12,606 bases of DNA from Candidatus Cloacimonadota bacterium (GTDB taxonomy: Bacteria; Muiribacteriota; UBA6191; JACPRK01): the NCBI GenBank assembly GCA_021772705.1, contig JAJFLN010000266.1:1-12606 (forward strand), given 5' to 3'. Positions within the stretch are counted from its first letter, which is position 1, and each line of letters begins with the position of its first letter. Positions 1-6,424 of the stretch are shown here, piece after piece. The position numbers were made by a program, and so were the translations under genes. Below the pieces are notes generated by a model. It did no database searches. It worked only from the letters and a program-made list of their open reading frames with translations, and was not told the origin of the DNA.

Positions 1-1256
1 ATGGCCCGGCCTTCCTTGTGGCTTCCCCAGCCGGGTACCTGGTTGTCGTGAGTGCTGTGACCGTACTCGTGCATGATGAGGTCGGAATCTTCCGCGTCGT
101 CGACGCCGCCGTCACCGAAGGTGAGCTGCTTGGTTGCCGGACTGTACCAGGAGTTGTCCTGAGTCGTGCCGTGGGCGTCCACTAGCTGGGTCCGGTTGTT
201 GGCGTTGTTGAACCCGATGCTCTGGATGTAGCGCTGGGCCCGATCGATGTGGAAGTAGATCATGACCCGCTCGAAGGCCTTCTGCTTGCGGTTGAAGAAG
301 AAGTTGCCGTCGCTGGAGTCGTTGCCCGACGCACCAGCCGTGACGTCCACGTACTGGCCCTTGAGCTTCTTGTCCGTACTCAGGCCCAGGAGGTCCACGT
401 CGACGTAGGCGCCGGACAGGCCCGCGTAGTCAGCATCGTTCTGGTCCCGGATCGTGTTGTCCTTGAGAGTCACCACGGGATTGGGATTGAAGATGCGGCC
501 TCGGGCGTGCATCAGGAGGTTTCGAATCGACCGGACATCGCCGGTGGAGGCGTCAACGAGGACCTCGAAGTCACCCAGAGGCTCCATGGAAGGCAGGACC
601 ACTTCCCAGGACAGGACCGGGGCATCGCTGGATGCGTCGATCACCGTTCGGGCAATCGGGTCGCTCCGCAGGACTCCGGTGACCTTCGCCTCAACCCGGG
701 CTACCTCGAGTGCCTCTTCCCGGGACAGGGTGCCCTGGAGCGAGGTCAGGCCGAGGGCCAACGGGGCGTAGCTGCTGTTGACGACCTGGACACGAAGGTC
801 CTTGTCCAAGTGGACGCTCACATCGCCGCCGCGGACCGGGACGCCTTGATGGTGCTGAACCATCCGGACGTGGTGGCCTCCCAGGCTCTCCTGGGTCAGG
901 ACGGTCTTCAGATCCCGTCCGCCGGTGGACATGGCGAACACGTCGCCGTGAGCGGCCAGGAAGTTCTGCGCCGCCTCCTCGGGAGTCTGGCCCATGGGCT
1001 GCGTCGCGGCTCCGAAGATCCGGGCCGGAGTGCCTCTTCGCGCGTCCCATCGGACGCTCCAGGTACCGCTCGACACGGATTCCAGGGTCTTCAATGCCGA
1101 CAGGGACTCCGCCAGCCGCACCGACGGCTTGCTGACCGAAACGGTCTCCGTTCCGGGGGAAGTCGGGGAAGTCACGGATGCCGGATTCAGCGCCAGAAGT
1201 GGACTGGTCAGGGCGGCCATGAACAGCCAGGCCAGGACTCTCGAAGTTCGCGTCAT
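1..1256 (-). CDS. Secreted M36-like (fungalysin-type) zinc metallopeptidase, C-terminal part cut off by window edge
   Basis: The first 418 residues are present; the gene runs out of the window on the left, so the 3' end is missing because of the window, not because of a mutation. A signal peptide covers about residues 1-23 (hydrophobic run LAWLFMAALTSPLLA). Residues about 90-155 look like the FTP propeptide of fungalysin/thermolysin zymogens (GVPVRGGDVSVHLD at 138-151), and 215-248 like a PepSY segment (LSWEVVL, VDASTGDVRSI). The catalytic domain begins after about 250 and shows the zinc motif HEYGH at 396-400, followed by QVPGWGSHKEGRA. In M36-like enzymes the third zinc ligand, a Glu, lies shortly after this, just beyond the edge. 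The expected role is proteolysis outside the cytoplasm after propeptide removal. The ATG at 1256 is chosen because AGGAGG lies 7 bases upstream. An M4-like assignment is the alternative. No reading-frame break is seen. Confidence 0.88.
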   Translation of the reverse strand, partial: MTRTSRVLAWLFMAALTSPLLALNPASVTSPTSPGTETVSVSKPSVRLAESLSALKTLESVSSGTWSVRWDARRGTPARIFGAATQPMGQTPEEAAQNFLAAHGDVFAMSTGGRDLKTVLTQESLGGHHVRMVQHHQGVPVRGGDVSVHLDKDLRVQVVNSSYAPLALGLTSLQGTLSREEALEVARVEAKVTGVLRSDPIARTVIDASSDAPVLSWEVVLPSMEPLGDFEVLVDASTGDVRSIRNLLMHARGRIFNPNPVVTLKDNTIRDQNDADYAGLSGAYVDVDLLGLSTDKKLKGQYVDVTAGASGNDSSDGNFFFNRKQKAFERVMIYFHIDRAQRYIQSIGFNNANNRTQLVDAHGTTQDNSWYSPATKQLTFGDGGVDDAEDSDLIMHEYGHSTHDNQVPGWGSHKEGRA

Positions 1257-1263
1257 TGCAGAT

Positions 1264-1269
1264 CCTCCT
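1264..1269 (-). promoter_or_regulatory. Strong Shine-Dalgarno site of the M36-like peptidase
   Basis: On the minus strand this reads AGGAGG, 7 bases before the ATG at 1256. It fixes the start of the peptidase gene. Confidence 0.85.
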
Positions 1270-1307
1270 AAAATAGATTGATGGACTGTGAATTCGAAAA
1301 GCGGCCT

Positions 1308-1336
1308 ATTTTACCAGAGCTGAGGCCGAATGTGGA
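1308..1336 (-). promoter_or_regulatory. Sigma-70-type promoter of the M36-like peptidase
   Basis: On the minus strand a -10 hexamer TAAAAT (1313-1308) is preceded by TGG, giving an extended -10. A -35-like TCCACA (1336-1331, 4 of 6 matches to TTGACA) sits exactly 17 bases upstream. The 5' leader would be about 45 bases and contains the Shine-Dalgarno site. Prediction from sequence only. Confidence 0.5.
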
Positions 1337-1398
1337 CTCTCAATCGAGTCCATTCCTCAGACCTCTCTCGGGCCCCGCTGTGTTAGATTCAGAGAATC

Positions 1399-1761
1399 AT
1401 GAATATTCTCTCACCTGTCCTGCTTGGTGTCGTCACGGGAGTCCTGAGTGGATTCTTCGGAGTCGGGGGCGGCGTGCTCCTCGTACCTGCCCTGGTCTAC
1501 TTCTACGAGATGACCCAGCATCAGGCTCAGGGGACCAGCCTGGCGGTCCTGTTGCTCCCCATCGGACTGCCCGGCGTGGTTGCCTACTGGCGGGCGGGCA
1601 ATGTGAACGTCTCGGTCGCCATGTACGTCGTGATTGGCTTCCTGGTCGGCATCCTCGCCTCTTCCAGCGTGGCAAACCAGATCCCGGCTGACACGCTCCG
1701 CCGTGGCTTCGGTATCCTCCTGTTCCTCGTCTCCCTGAAGATGGTCTTCTTCACTTCCTGA
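1399..1761 (+). CDS. Half-size TSUP (TauE/SafE, DUF81) family membrane protein
   Basis: 120 residues, almost wholly hydrophobic, with about four membrane segments. The N-terminal stretch GVVTGVLSGFFGVGGGVLLVP (split here as GVVTGVLSGFF and GVGGGVLLVP, residues 10-30) is the typical glycine-rich first helix of the TSUP family, and the GTSLAVLLLPIG segment fits the second. Full TSUP proteins have about 250 residues made of two such halves, so this is a single-half form that would have to pair with itself or a partner. The family moves sulfur-containing organic or inorganic anions; the substrate here cannot be read. The ATG at 1399 lacks a clear Shine-Dalgarno site (only AGAGAA close by). Its stop overlaps the next start by one base (TGATG), so the two genes are probably co-translated. 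Confidence 0.82.
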   Translation: MNILSPVLLGVVTGVLSGFFGVGGGVLLVPALVYFYEMTQHQAQGTSLAVLLLPIGLPGVVAYWRAGNVNVSVAMYVVIGFLVGILASSSVANQIPADTLRRGFGILLFLVSLKMVFFTS

Positions 1762-2963
1762 TGGCAGAACCAGATCCCTTGAATAGCTTGCTCCAGCGGT
1801 GGTCCATGCCCAGGAAGTCGACACTGGTGATGTGTCTCATCGCCGGTATCCCGGCGATCATTGCCTGGCGGTATCCCGGCGTTCTGGCTCCATTTCTGCT
1901 CGCCGTGGTGCTGGCCTATCTGCTGAACCCGGTGGTTCGCGCCATCGACAGCATGCTCCGCCTGATTCCTAGGAAGCTGGCCCGCTGGATGGGCGTCGAC
2001 CCTGACGCGACCCGGGCCGTGGCGGTGTCCATCTTCTTCACCTGGCTCGTGGCTGTCCTCGCCCTCTTCGGCTTTCCGTTGGTGGTGGCCCTGATAGGGA
2101 ATCTCTTCTCGCTTGCCGAGAGCTTCTCCGCCAGCTCTCCCAGGGAGTATCAGGAGATGATCCTCCGGGTCATGGGAGAGTACAAGGCTCGGCTCGCTGC
2201 TATTCCCGGCTTGCCCGGAGAGATCGAGAAGTTCACCAAAGAGCCCGAGCAGATCGGGATGATCGCCAACTCCCTCAACTACGTGGCCACCTTCGCCGCC
2301 AGGCAGGCCAGGAACATGGCCTCCATCCTGCTCAGCCTCTTCTCCGCCGGAGCCAGTCTGGCCATCGTGCCGCTGCTGCTCTTCTATTCCATGGCCGATT
2401 GGGACCGCCTTGCCAGGGCGATTCACGACCTGGTCCCCCGAGATTATCACCCCTGGTACGAGGAATTCAGCGACCGGGTGGAGAGGACCTTTGGCGGCTA
2501 TCTGCGGGCGCAGATCATGATCTGCCTGATCTTCGGCACCGCCGTGACCATCGGCTTTCAGCTCATCGGCATCCCCTATGCCCTGCTCCTGGGCATCTTG
2601 GCAGGGGCTGCCAACTTTGTGCCCTATCTGGGGGTCATCGTTAGCATCATACCGTCGGTGGCCATCGTCTTCCTCACCTGGGGTTTCACGACCTATGCCC
2701 TCTGGATACTGGCGGCTCTGCTGATCTTGCTGCTGATCCTCCAGTTCGTCGACGGGTTCATCCTGCAGCCCAAGATCATGGCCGGAAACGTGGGCCTCCA
2801 TCCCCTGGCCATTCTCTTCGCCTTGGCCATGGGACAGGAACTGGGGGGCATCTACGGCCTCCTCCTGGCGGTTCCGGCAGCAGCCCTTCTCAAGGTGCTC
2901 TCCGTCGACGTGCAACGCCTGCTCTACGATCCGGAGTCCGGGACCCCCGCTCCGTCGGAGTGA
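1761..2963 (+). CDS. AI-2E family (PerM/YdiK/TqsA-type) membrane permease
   Basis: 400 residues, a usual length for this family. Two membrane segments near the N-terminus (about 24-57, with LLAVVLAYLLNPVV, and 86-113) are followed by a mostly soluble loop (about 115-185), and then a helix-rich half from about 188 to 380. Family landmarks are NFVPYLG at 285-291 and the VDGFILQPKI ... VGLHPLAI block at 330-351. Members are inner-membrane proteins; TqsA affects autoinducer-2 export and others are Na+/H+ antiporters, so the substrate should be left open. The gene starts inside the stop of the TSUP gene (TGATG) and ends 23 bases from the convergent ddl gene, with no terminator with a U-tract visible between them. 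Confidence 0.9.
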   Translation: MAEPDPLNSLLQRWSMPRKSTLVMCLIAGIPAIIAWRYPGVLAPFLLAVVLAYLLNPVVRAIDSMLRLIPRKLARWMGVDPDATRAVAVSIFFTWLVAVLALFGFPLVVALIGNLFSLAESFSASSPREYQEMILRVMGEYKARLAAIPGLPGEIEKFTKEPEQIGMIANSLNYVATFAARQARNMASILLSLFSAGASLAIVPLLLFYSMADWDRLARAIHDLVPRDYHPWYEEFSDRVERTFGGYLRAQIMICLIFGTAVTIGFQLIGIPYALLLGILAGAANFVPYLGVIVSIIPSVAIVFLTWGFTTYALWILAALLILLLILQFVDGFILQPKIMAGNVGLHPLAILFALAMGQELGGIYGLLLAVPAAALLKVLSVDVQRLLYDPESGTPAPSE

Positions 2964-2986
2964 GCCCCCGTACAATCCTCAGATCC

Positions 2987-4138
2987 TCAGGTCTTCAGAC
3001 CCTGGAGATCCCTGCGCTCCCGATGCCGCTCCTGGGCCAGCTGGATCAGCCTATCCATCAACACGGCGTGGGGCAGCCCCGAGATTTCCCAGAGTGTGGC
3101 GAAGACTGACGTGGACGTGAAACCAGGGATGGTGTTCAGTTCGTTCACCAGCAGCCGATCCGTACCCCGTTCCAGGAACAGGTCGATCCGGGCCATTCCC
3201 TCCACTTCCAGGGCCCGATAGGCTTCACGGGCCAGTGAGCGGATCTTCTCCGTCGTGGCCTCGTCCAAGTTAGCCGGCGCCAGGAGCTTCATCTTCCCCG
3301 GGGTGTACTTCGTCGTGTAGTCGTAGTACTCGCTCTCATAGCAGATCTCGCCGGGGAGGGAGATCTCCGGCTCACTGTTGCCGATGGCGCCGCACTCGAT
3401 CTCACGGCAGTCGATGGCCTGCTCCAGTATCACCCGGGTGTCGAAGGCCAGGGCGGATCCGATGGCCTCTTCCAGCTCCTCCCGGGCTCCGACCCGGGAC
3501 ATGCCCACGCTGGAGCCACCGTTGGCAGGCTTCACGAAACAGGGAAAGCCGAGCTTCAATGCCGTCTCTGACAGGGCTCGCTCCATCCCCTCCGGGCTGG
3601 CCAGATCCGAGGCCCGATACCCCAGCCAGGGGCCCACCGGGATGCCGCTGGCGCCGAGGATCTTCTTCATGACGATCTTGTCCATGTTGATCGCCGAGGA
3701 CAGGACACCGGCGCCGACGTAGGGTACGCCGGCCATCTCCAGCATTCCCTGGAGCGTGCCGTCTTCTCCGTAGGTGCCATGGACCAGGGGAATGGCCACG
3801 TCGATGGAGTCACTCACCAGGTCGGACATCACGCCGCTGCCGGCTGTGGAGGCCAGGCTCGCAATTGATGGCTTCGGTCCGTTCGGTGCTTCCAGGGCAC
3901 CCCTGGCCTCGACGACCTGGGCGAATTCACCGAGTTGCCTCGAAGAGATTCCCGTCTCGAGAAACCGGGCTGGATCGGCGGCCACGTGCCACCGGCCCTC
4001 CCGGCTGATTCCGATCGGGAGGACATCGTACTTGTCCCGGTCCAGAGAGCTGACCAGAGACGCAGCGGAACTGACGGAGACGAGATGCTCCCCTGTTCTG
4101 CCGCCGTAGATGACGCCGATGCGGATCTTGCGACTCAA
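2987..4138 (-). CDS. ddl: D-alanine--D-alanine ligase
   Basis: 383 residues, ATP-grasp enzyme of peptidoglycan precursor synthesis in the cytoplasm: 2 D-Ala + ATP gives D-Ala-D-Ala. Readable motifs: the N-terminal YGGRTGEHLVSVSSAAS (11-27; E17 is the D-Ala contact Glu), LVHGTYGEDGTLQG (118-131), ATP-binding FVKPANGGSSVGMS (201-214, K203), omega-loop YYDYTTKYTPG (271-281), and metal-binding ARIDLF (316-321) and NELNTIPGFT (332-341). The Tyr in the YDYxxKY loop favours D-Ala rather than D-lactate as second substrate. The usual EHEVS is EHLVS here. The start is TTG at 4138, overlapping the stop of the upstream M14 gene by 4 bases (TTGA), which suggests translational coupling; no strong Shine-Dalgarno site is seen. 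Confidence 0.95.
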   Translation of the reverse strand: MSRKIRIGVIYGGRTGEHLVSVSSAASLVSSLDRDKYDVLPIGISREGRWHVAADPARFLETGISSRQLGEFAQVVEARGALEAPNGPKPSIASLASTAGSGVMSDLVSDSIDVAIPLVHGTYGEDGTLQGMLEMAGVPYVGAGVLSSAINMDKIVMKKILGASGIPVGPWLGYRASDLASPEGMERALSETALKLGFPCFVKPANGGSSVGMSRVGAREELEEAIGSALAFDTRVILEQAIDCREIECGAIGNSEPEISLPGEICYESEYYDYTTKYTPGKMKLLAPANLDEATTEKIRSLAREAYRALEVEGMARIDLFLERGTDRLLVNELNTIPGFTSTSVFATLWEISGLPHAVLMDRLIQLAQERHRERRDLQGLKT

Positions 4139-5673
4139 CGGATGCCCCGGCGGTTGGCGGCTTCCGTGGCCGGCTGAAGCTCCCGGAATGGGGGCCAGCG
4201 GAAAGCACCCTGGGCCAGGTCGACGGCCTCGAAGTGATAGGACTCCAGGTCGCCGGTCAAGACGGCCTCGTACTCCGGGACCGCCCGCTCTTCGTCGTCG
4301 CCATCGGACTCGTCCGGCGCTCGGGACACAGTGGTCAAGGCCGTGCGGTGGACTGCGCCGTCGGTGGTGGTGGACACGGCCGAAAGACTGACCAGCTCCA
4401 GGTTGTCGTGAATCTCCATGTTGGCCTGGGCCGTGACCTTCAGCCCATTCTCAGAGGGTGCTGCTTCGTGGACCAGCTTTGGGAATGGGTCCTCGCTGTT
4501 GCGAATCAGGTAGAGGCAAACCTCCACGTTCTTCGCCGTGATCTCCGGGATCTGAGATTCGTCGGGCACGAAGGTCCGGGCCAGTTCGATGGTGAAGGAC
4601 AGAGCGCCGGTGCCGCCGTAGAGGAAGTCGTCGTAGTCGCCGCTGGAGGGGTAGAGGTCCGAGCTCTTCTTCGAGGTGTACCCGTTGATCTCCGCCAGCT
4701 TGGCGCCGAATGTACGGAACACGTCCTCCCGGGCCCGGGCGATCCGATCCCGGGAATAGCTCCAGGGCCACAGGACCAGCTGTCCGTAACTGTGGAAGCT
4801 AATATCGGCCCTGAACTTCTCTCGCTGGGCCAGGTCACGAATGGCGGCCGTCTCGGGCTCCGAGAACCCGCTCTCGCCTCGGTAGGTGTCGCTGCGGGGA
4901 TAGGTGCTGGCGCCTAGACCGCCCCACTCGTACCCGTAGTTGCGGTTCGGATCGACGCCGAAGGAGCCCTTGTCGTGAGCTCGCCTGTTCTTGCGCCACA
5001 TCTTGTATTCCGACTGGCTGTAGACGAAGCCGTCGGGATTGACCACGGGAACGATCCAGACCACCCGGCTCTCGACCAGCTCTCGCAGGTTGCCACCCTC
5101 GCCGCCGTCCTCCACCAGCCGGTGGGCCAGGGCCATGGGAACCTCGACGGAGATCCATTCCCGGGCGTGATGGACGCCACAGATCAGGAAGCGGGGCAAG
5201 CCCTCCGCCGCGGCGCCCTGGGGACCGACCACGAGGGCCTGGATGTCTCTTCCCTCGAAGGTCTTGCCGATGGTCTCGATCCGGCACAGGTCAGGCATCG
5301 ACGCCGCCAGGGTGGCCATCTCTGACCGGACCTCGTCCAGAGTATGATAGGCGCCCGCATCTTCCAGATCCTTGAAGGGCTCCAGCAAGGTGTCAATCTC
5401 CTCCACCAGGGTCTCCTGGCTGGCGAAGAGGCCGATGGCGGCCTGCAACTCAAGGGCCTGCTCGGAGGCGAGAGTCTCCTCCGGAGGCAACACGGCTTCG
5501 ACCCAACCGTCGCCGTGATTGACCACATCGGCACCCACCCGGGCCAGCTCTTCCACGGCTGCCGCATCCAGGTAATGGAGACGGACTAGACGACCCGAAC
5601 CGGCGGCCTGAACCTGGCCTGCCAGAAGAGCGGGGATGAGCAGTAACAGAATGAGGGTTCGGCTCTGGGTCAT
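4135..5673 (-). CDS. Secreted M14 zinc carboxypeptidase (carboxypeptidase A/T-like)
   Basis: 512 residues. Signal peptide about 1-23 (LILLLLIPALLAGQVQA), then a propeptide-like region (about 28-105), then the M14 catalytic domain (about 108-395). Active-site pieces are all present: HHAREW (168-173; zinc ligands H169 and E172), VVNPDGF (210-216), DPNRNY (241-246; substrate-binding Asn243-Arg244), SFHSYGQ (292-298; third ligand H294) and FTIELA (360-365; catalytic E363). So it should be an active exopeptidase outside the cytoplasm that trims C-terminal residues. Residues about 396-512 form an extension with an acidic stretch (DESDGDDEE) that I do not recognise. The ATG at 5673 has GAGGAG 7 bases upstream and a promoter 60 bases upstream. 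It is the first gene of a pair with ddl. Confidence 0.94.
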   Translation of the reverse strand: MTQSRTLILLLLIPALLAGQVQAAGSGRLVRLHYLDAAAVEELARVGADVVNHGDGWVEAVLPPEETLASEQALELQAAIGLFASQETLVEEIDTLLEPFKDLEDAGAYHTLDEVRSEMATLAASMPDLCRIETIGKTFEGRDIQALVVGPQGAAAEGLPRFLICGVHHAREWISVEVPMALAHRLVEDGGEGGNLRELVESRVVWIVPVVNPDGFVYSQSEYKMWRKNRRAHDKGSFGVDPNRNYGYEWGGLGASTYPRSDTYRGESGFSEPETAAIRDLAQREKFRADISFHSYGQLVLWPWSYSRDRIARAREDVFRTFGAKLAEINGYTSKKSSDLYPSSGDYDDFLYGGTGALSFTIELARTFVPDESQIPEITAKNVEVCLYLIRNSEDPFPKLVHEAAPSENGLKVTAQANMEIHDNLELVSLSAVSTTTDGAVHRTALTTVSRAPDESDGDDEERAVPEYEAVLTGDLESYHFEAVDLAQGAFRWPPFRELQPATEAANRRGIR

Positions 5674-5680
5674 TGGGAAT

Positions 5681-5686
5681 CTCCTC
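5681..5686 (-). promoter_or_regulatory. Shine-Dalgarno site of the M14 carboxypeptidase
   Basis: Reads GAGGAG on the minus strand, 7 bases before the ATG at 5673, and supports that start. Confidence 0.8.
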
Positions 5687-5732
5687 GTTGCTCCGTCCGC
5701 CCCTGTGGAATCGGCAGACTGACAGGAGGACG

Positions 5733-5741
5733 ATTATACCA
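5733..5741 (-). promoter_or_regulatory. Extended -10 promoter for the M14-ddl pair
   Basis: On the minus strand this reads TGGTATAAT: a consensus TATAAT with the TGn extension. No good -35 is found at 16-18 bases, which extended -10 promoters tolerate. Transcription would start about 50 bases before the M14 ATG. Confidence 0.6.
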
Positions 5742-5856
5742 GCTGAAGGTGGAGTCAGGCTTCAGTTGAATACTCGAGTTGAGTTTTCAGGTTGAAACCA
5801 GCTCTCTGGACCCCCGGGCGACCCGGAAGGCTGGAACCAGTGGAGCAACCTTGAGG

Positions 5857-5956
5857 GAGATAAGGGGACACACGACTGGACCCGAACTCGCCAGGCGAAC
5901 CTGCTGGGTCGGGTGATCTCTCGGAGTTCGGGTCCAGTCGTGTGTCCCCTTATCTC
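5857..5956. repeat. Perfect 33-bp inverted repeat with 34-base loop (REP/MITE-like palindromic element)
   Basis: The arm 5857-5889 (begins GAGATAAGGGGACACACGAC) is the exact reverse complement of 5924-5956 (ends GTCGTGTGTCCCCTTATCTC). The loop is 5890-5923. The pairing stops sharply at both ends of each arm, and there is no U-tract, so a simple intrinsic terminator is unlikely. Arms ending in GGGGACA-type sequence resemble the palindromic elements moved by IS200-like/REP-associated tyrosine (Y1) transposases; that link is inference, and no transposase gene lies in the window. It sits between two divergent transcription units. Confidence 0.85.
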
Positions 5957-6071
5957 GACAGCGAACGGGGGGAGAGCTCCAGCTTCAGAGAGTTTCCCCA
6001 TCCCCCCTCGAAGGTCTCCGAACTGGGACGGAAACGGCCCTATTTTCCCGGGACTTGTCGCGGCTGACGCC

Positions 6072-6087
6072 TGGCCACGGTCCTGCC
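6072..6087 (+). promoter_or_regulatory. Possible sigma-54 -24/-12 promoter for the zinc-ribbon gene and downstream operon
   Basis: TGGCCACGGTCCTGCC carries the GG and GC dinucleotides with the correct 12-base offset, and matches TGGC and TGC of the TGGCACG-N4-TTGC consensus, but not the central bases. A start near 6098 would give a leader of about 50 bases before the ATG at 6148. It is noted because the operon encodes its own sigma-54 activator. Such weak matches occur by chance in GC-rich DNA. Confidence 0.28.
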
Positions 6088-6136
6088 GATGCATGATTCA
6101 GAGAAACGATCGGGCAGTCGACCCGGCGAAGAAGAT

Positions 6137-6143
6137 GGAGGAG
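6137..6143 (+). promoter_or_regulatory. Shine-Dalgarno site of the zinc-ribbon miniprotein
   Basis: GGAGGAG ends 4 bases before the ATG at 6148 (6 bases counted from GGAGG). It is the main evidence that this very short frame is translated. Confidence 0.75.
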
Positions 6144-6147
6144 AGTT

Positions 6148-6288
6148 ATGGCGCACCAGATCACGATGTTCACCAGTTCCGTCAGTTGTACCCGCTGCAA
6201 CAAGGTCGACCTGTCACATGGACTGAAGAAGCGAAGTACTTCCTGGTACTGCAAGTCCTGCTTCGAGATGATCCAGACCTCTCCCTGA
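6148..6288 (+). CDS. Zinc-ribbon miniprotein, 46 residues
   Basis: A short frame starting ATG GCG CAC CAG, with a near-perfect ribosome site just upstream. The protein has two CxxC pairs, CTRC at 14-17 and CKSC at 35-38, separated by 17 residues that include basic KKR (27-29) and aromatic WYC (33-35). This is the layout of a one-finger zinc ribbon that binds a single zinc ion with four Cys. No signal peptide or membrane segment, so it is presumably cytoplasmic. Such miniproteins may bind nucleic acid or a protein partner; I cannot assign a function. It lies 136 bases before the ABC ATPase gene in the same direction, so it could be the first gene of that operon or a separate unit ended by the intervening hairpin. 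Confidence 0.72.
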   Translation: MAHQITMFTSSVSCTRCNKVDLSHGLKKRSTSWYCKSCFEMIQTSP

Positions 6289-6383
6289 GGGGCGCCCGGG
6301 GGCCGGAGAGAGCCCCTTCGACCCGTCCGGACAGGCCGCGGGAAGAGTGGGCTGTCTTCGGCTTCCATGTTATAGAAGACTCA

Positions 6384-6415
6384 GGTTCCCCCCCCACCAC
6401 CAGTCGTGGGGGACC
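6384..6415 (+). promoter_or_regulatory. G/C-rich hairpin just upstream of the ABC ATPase gene
   Basis: CCCCCAC (6391-6397) pairs with GTGGGGG (6406-6412) around an 8-base loop, and outer GGT (6384-6386) pairs with ACC (6413-6415) across a small bulge. It ends 9 bases before the ATG at 6425 and would crowd the ribosome landing site. It could damp translation of the ATPase, or act as a weak transcription stop after the zinc-ribbon gene, but no U-tract follows. Confidence 0.5.
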
Positions 6416-6424
6416 CGGGTTAAG

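Larger units (their letters stand above)
5674..6147. other. Divergent intergenic region, 474 bases
   Basis: No convincing gene lies between the M14 gene (minus) and the zinc-ribbon gene (plus). The region holds the M14 ribosome site and promoter, a loosely structured stretch (about 5790-5850: GGTTG pairs with CAACC, CCAGC with GCTGG), the perfect 33-bp inverted repeat at 5857-5956, a possible sigma-54 site at 6072-6087 and the ribosome site at 6137-6143. The open frame crossing it at 5913-6440 on the plus strand reads out of the repeat and across the zinc-ribbon gene in another frame, and does not look like a protein. Confidence 0.7.

Noticed and set aside
249..1271. 340-codon open frame on the plus strand
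   Set aside because: It is antisense to the M36-like peptidase, whose minus-strand frame has signal peptide, FTP, PepSY and HEYGH motifs plus promoter and ribosome site.
1384..1389. Possible -10 (TAGATT) for the TSUP gene
   Set aside because: Only 4 of 6 matches, no -35 at a fitting distance, and it lies just 10 bases from the ATG.
1584..2975. 463-codon open frame on the minus strand
   Set aside because: It lies opposite the AI-2E permease gene, has low-complexity Gln/Glu/Gly/His-rich composition and no domain, while the plus-strand frame is a clear family member. It is a GC-driven shadow.
2975..2990. Tandem ATCCTCAG x2 and GGTCTTCAGACC palindrome between convergent genes, considered as a terminator
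   Set aside because: The palindrome has only a 2-base centre and no U-tract, and the repeat has just two short copies.
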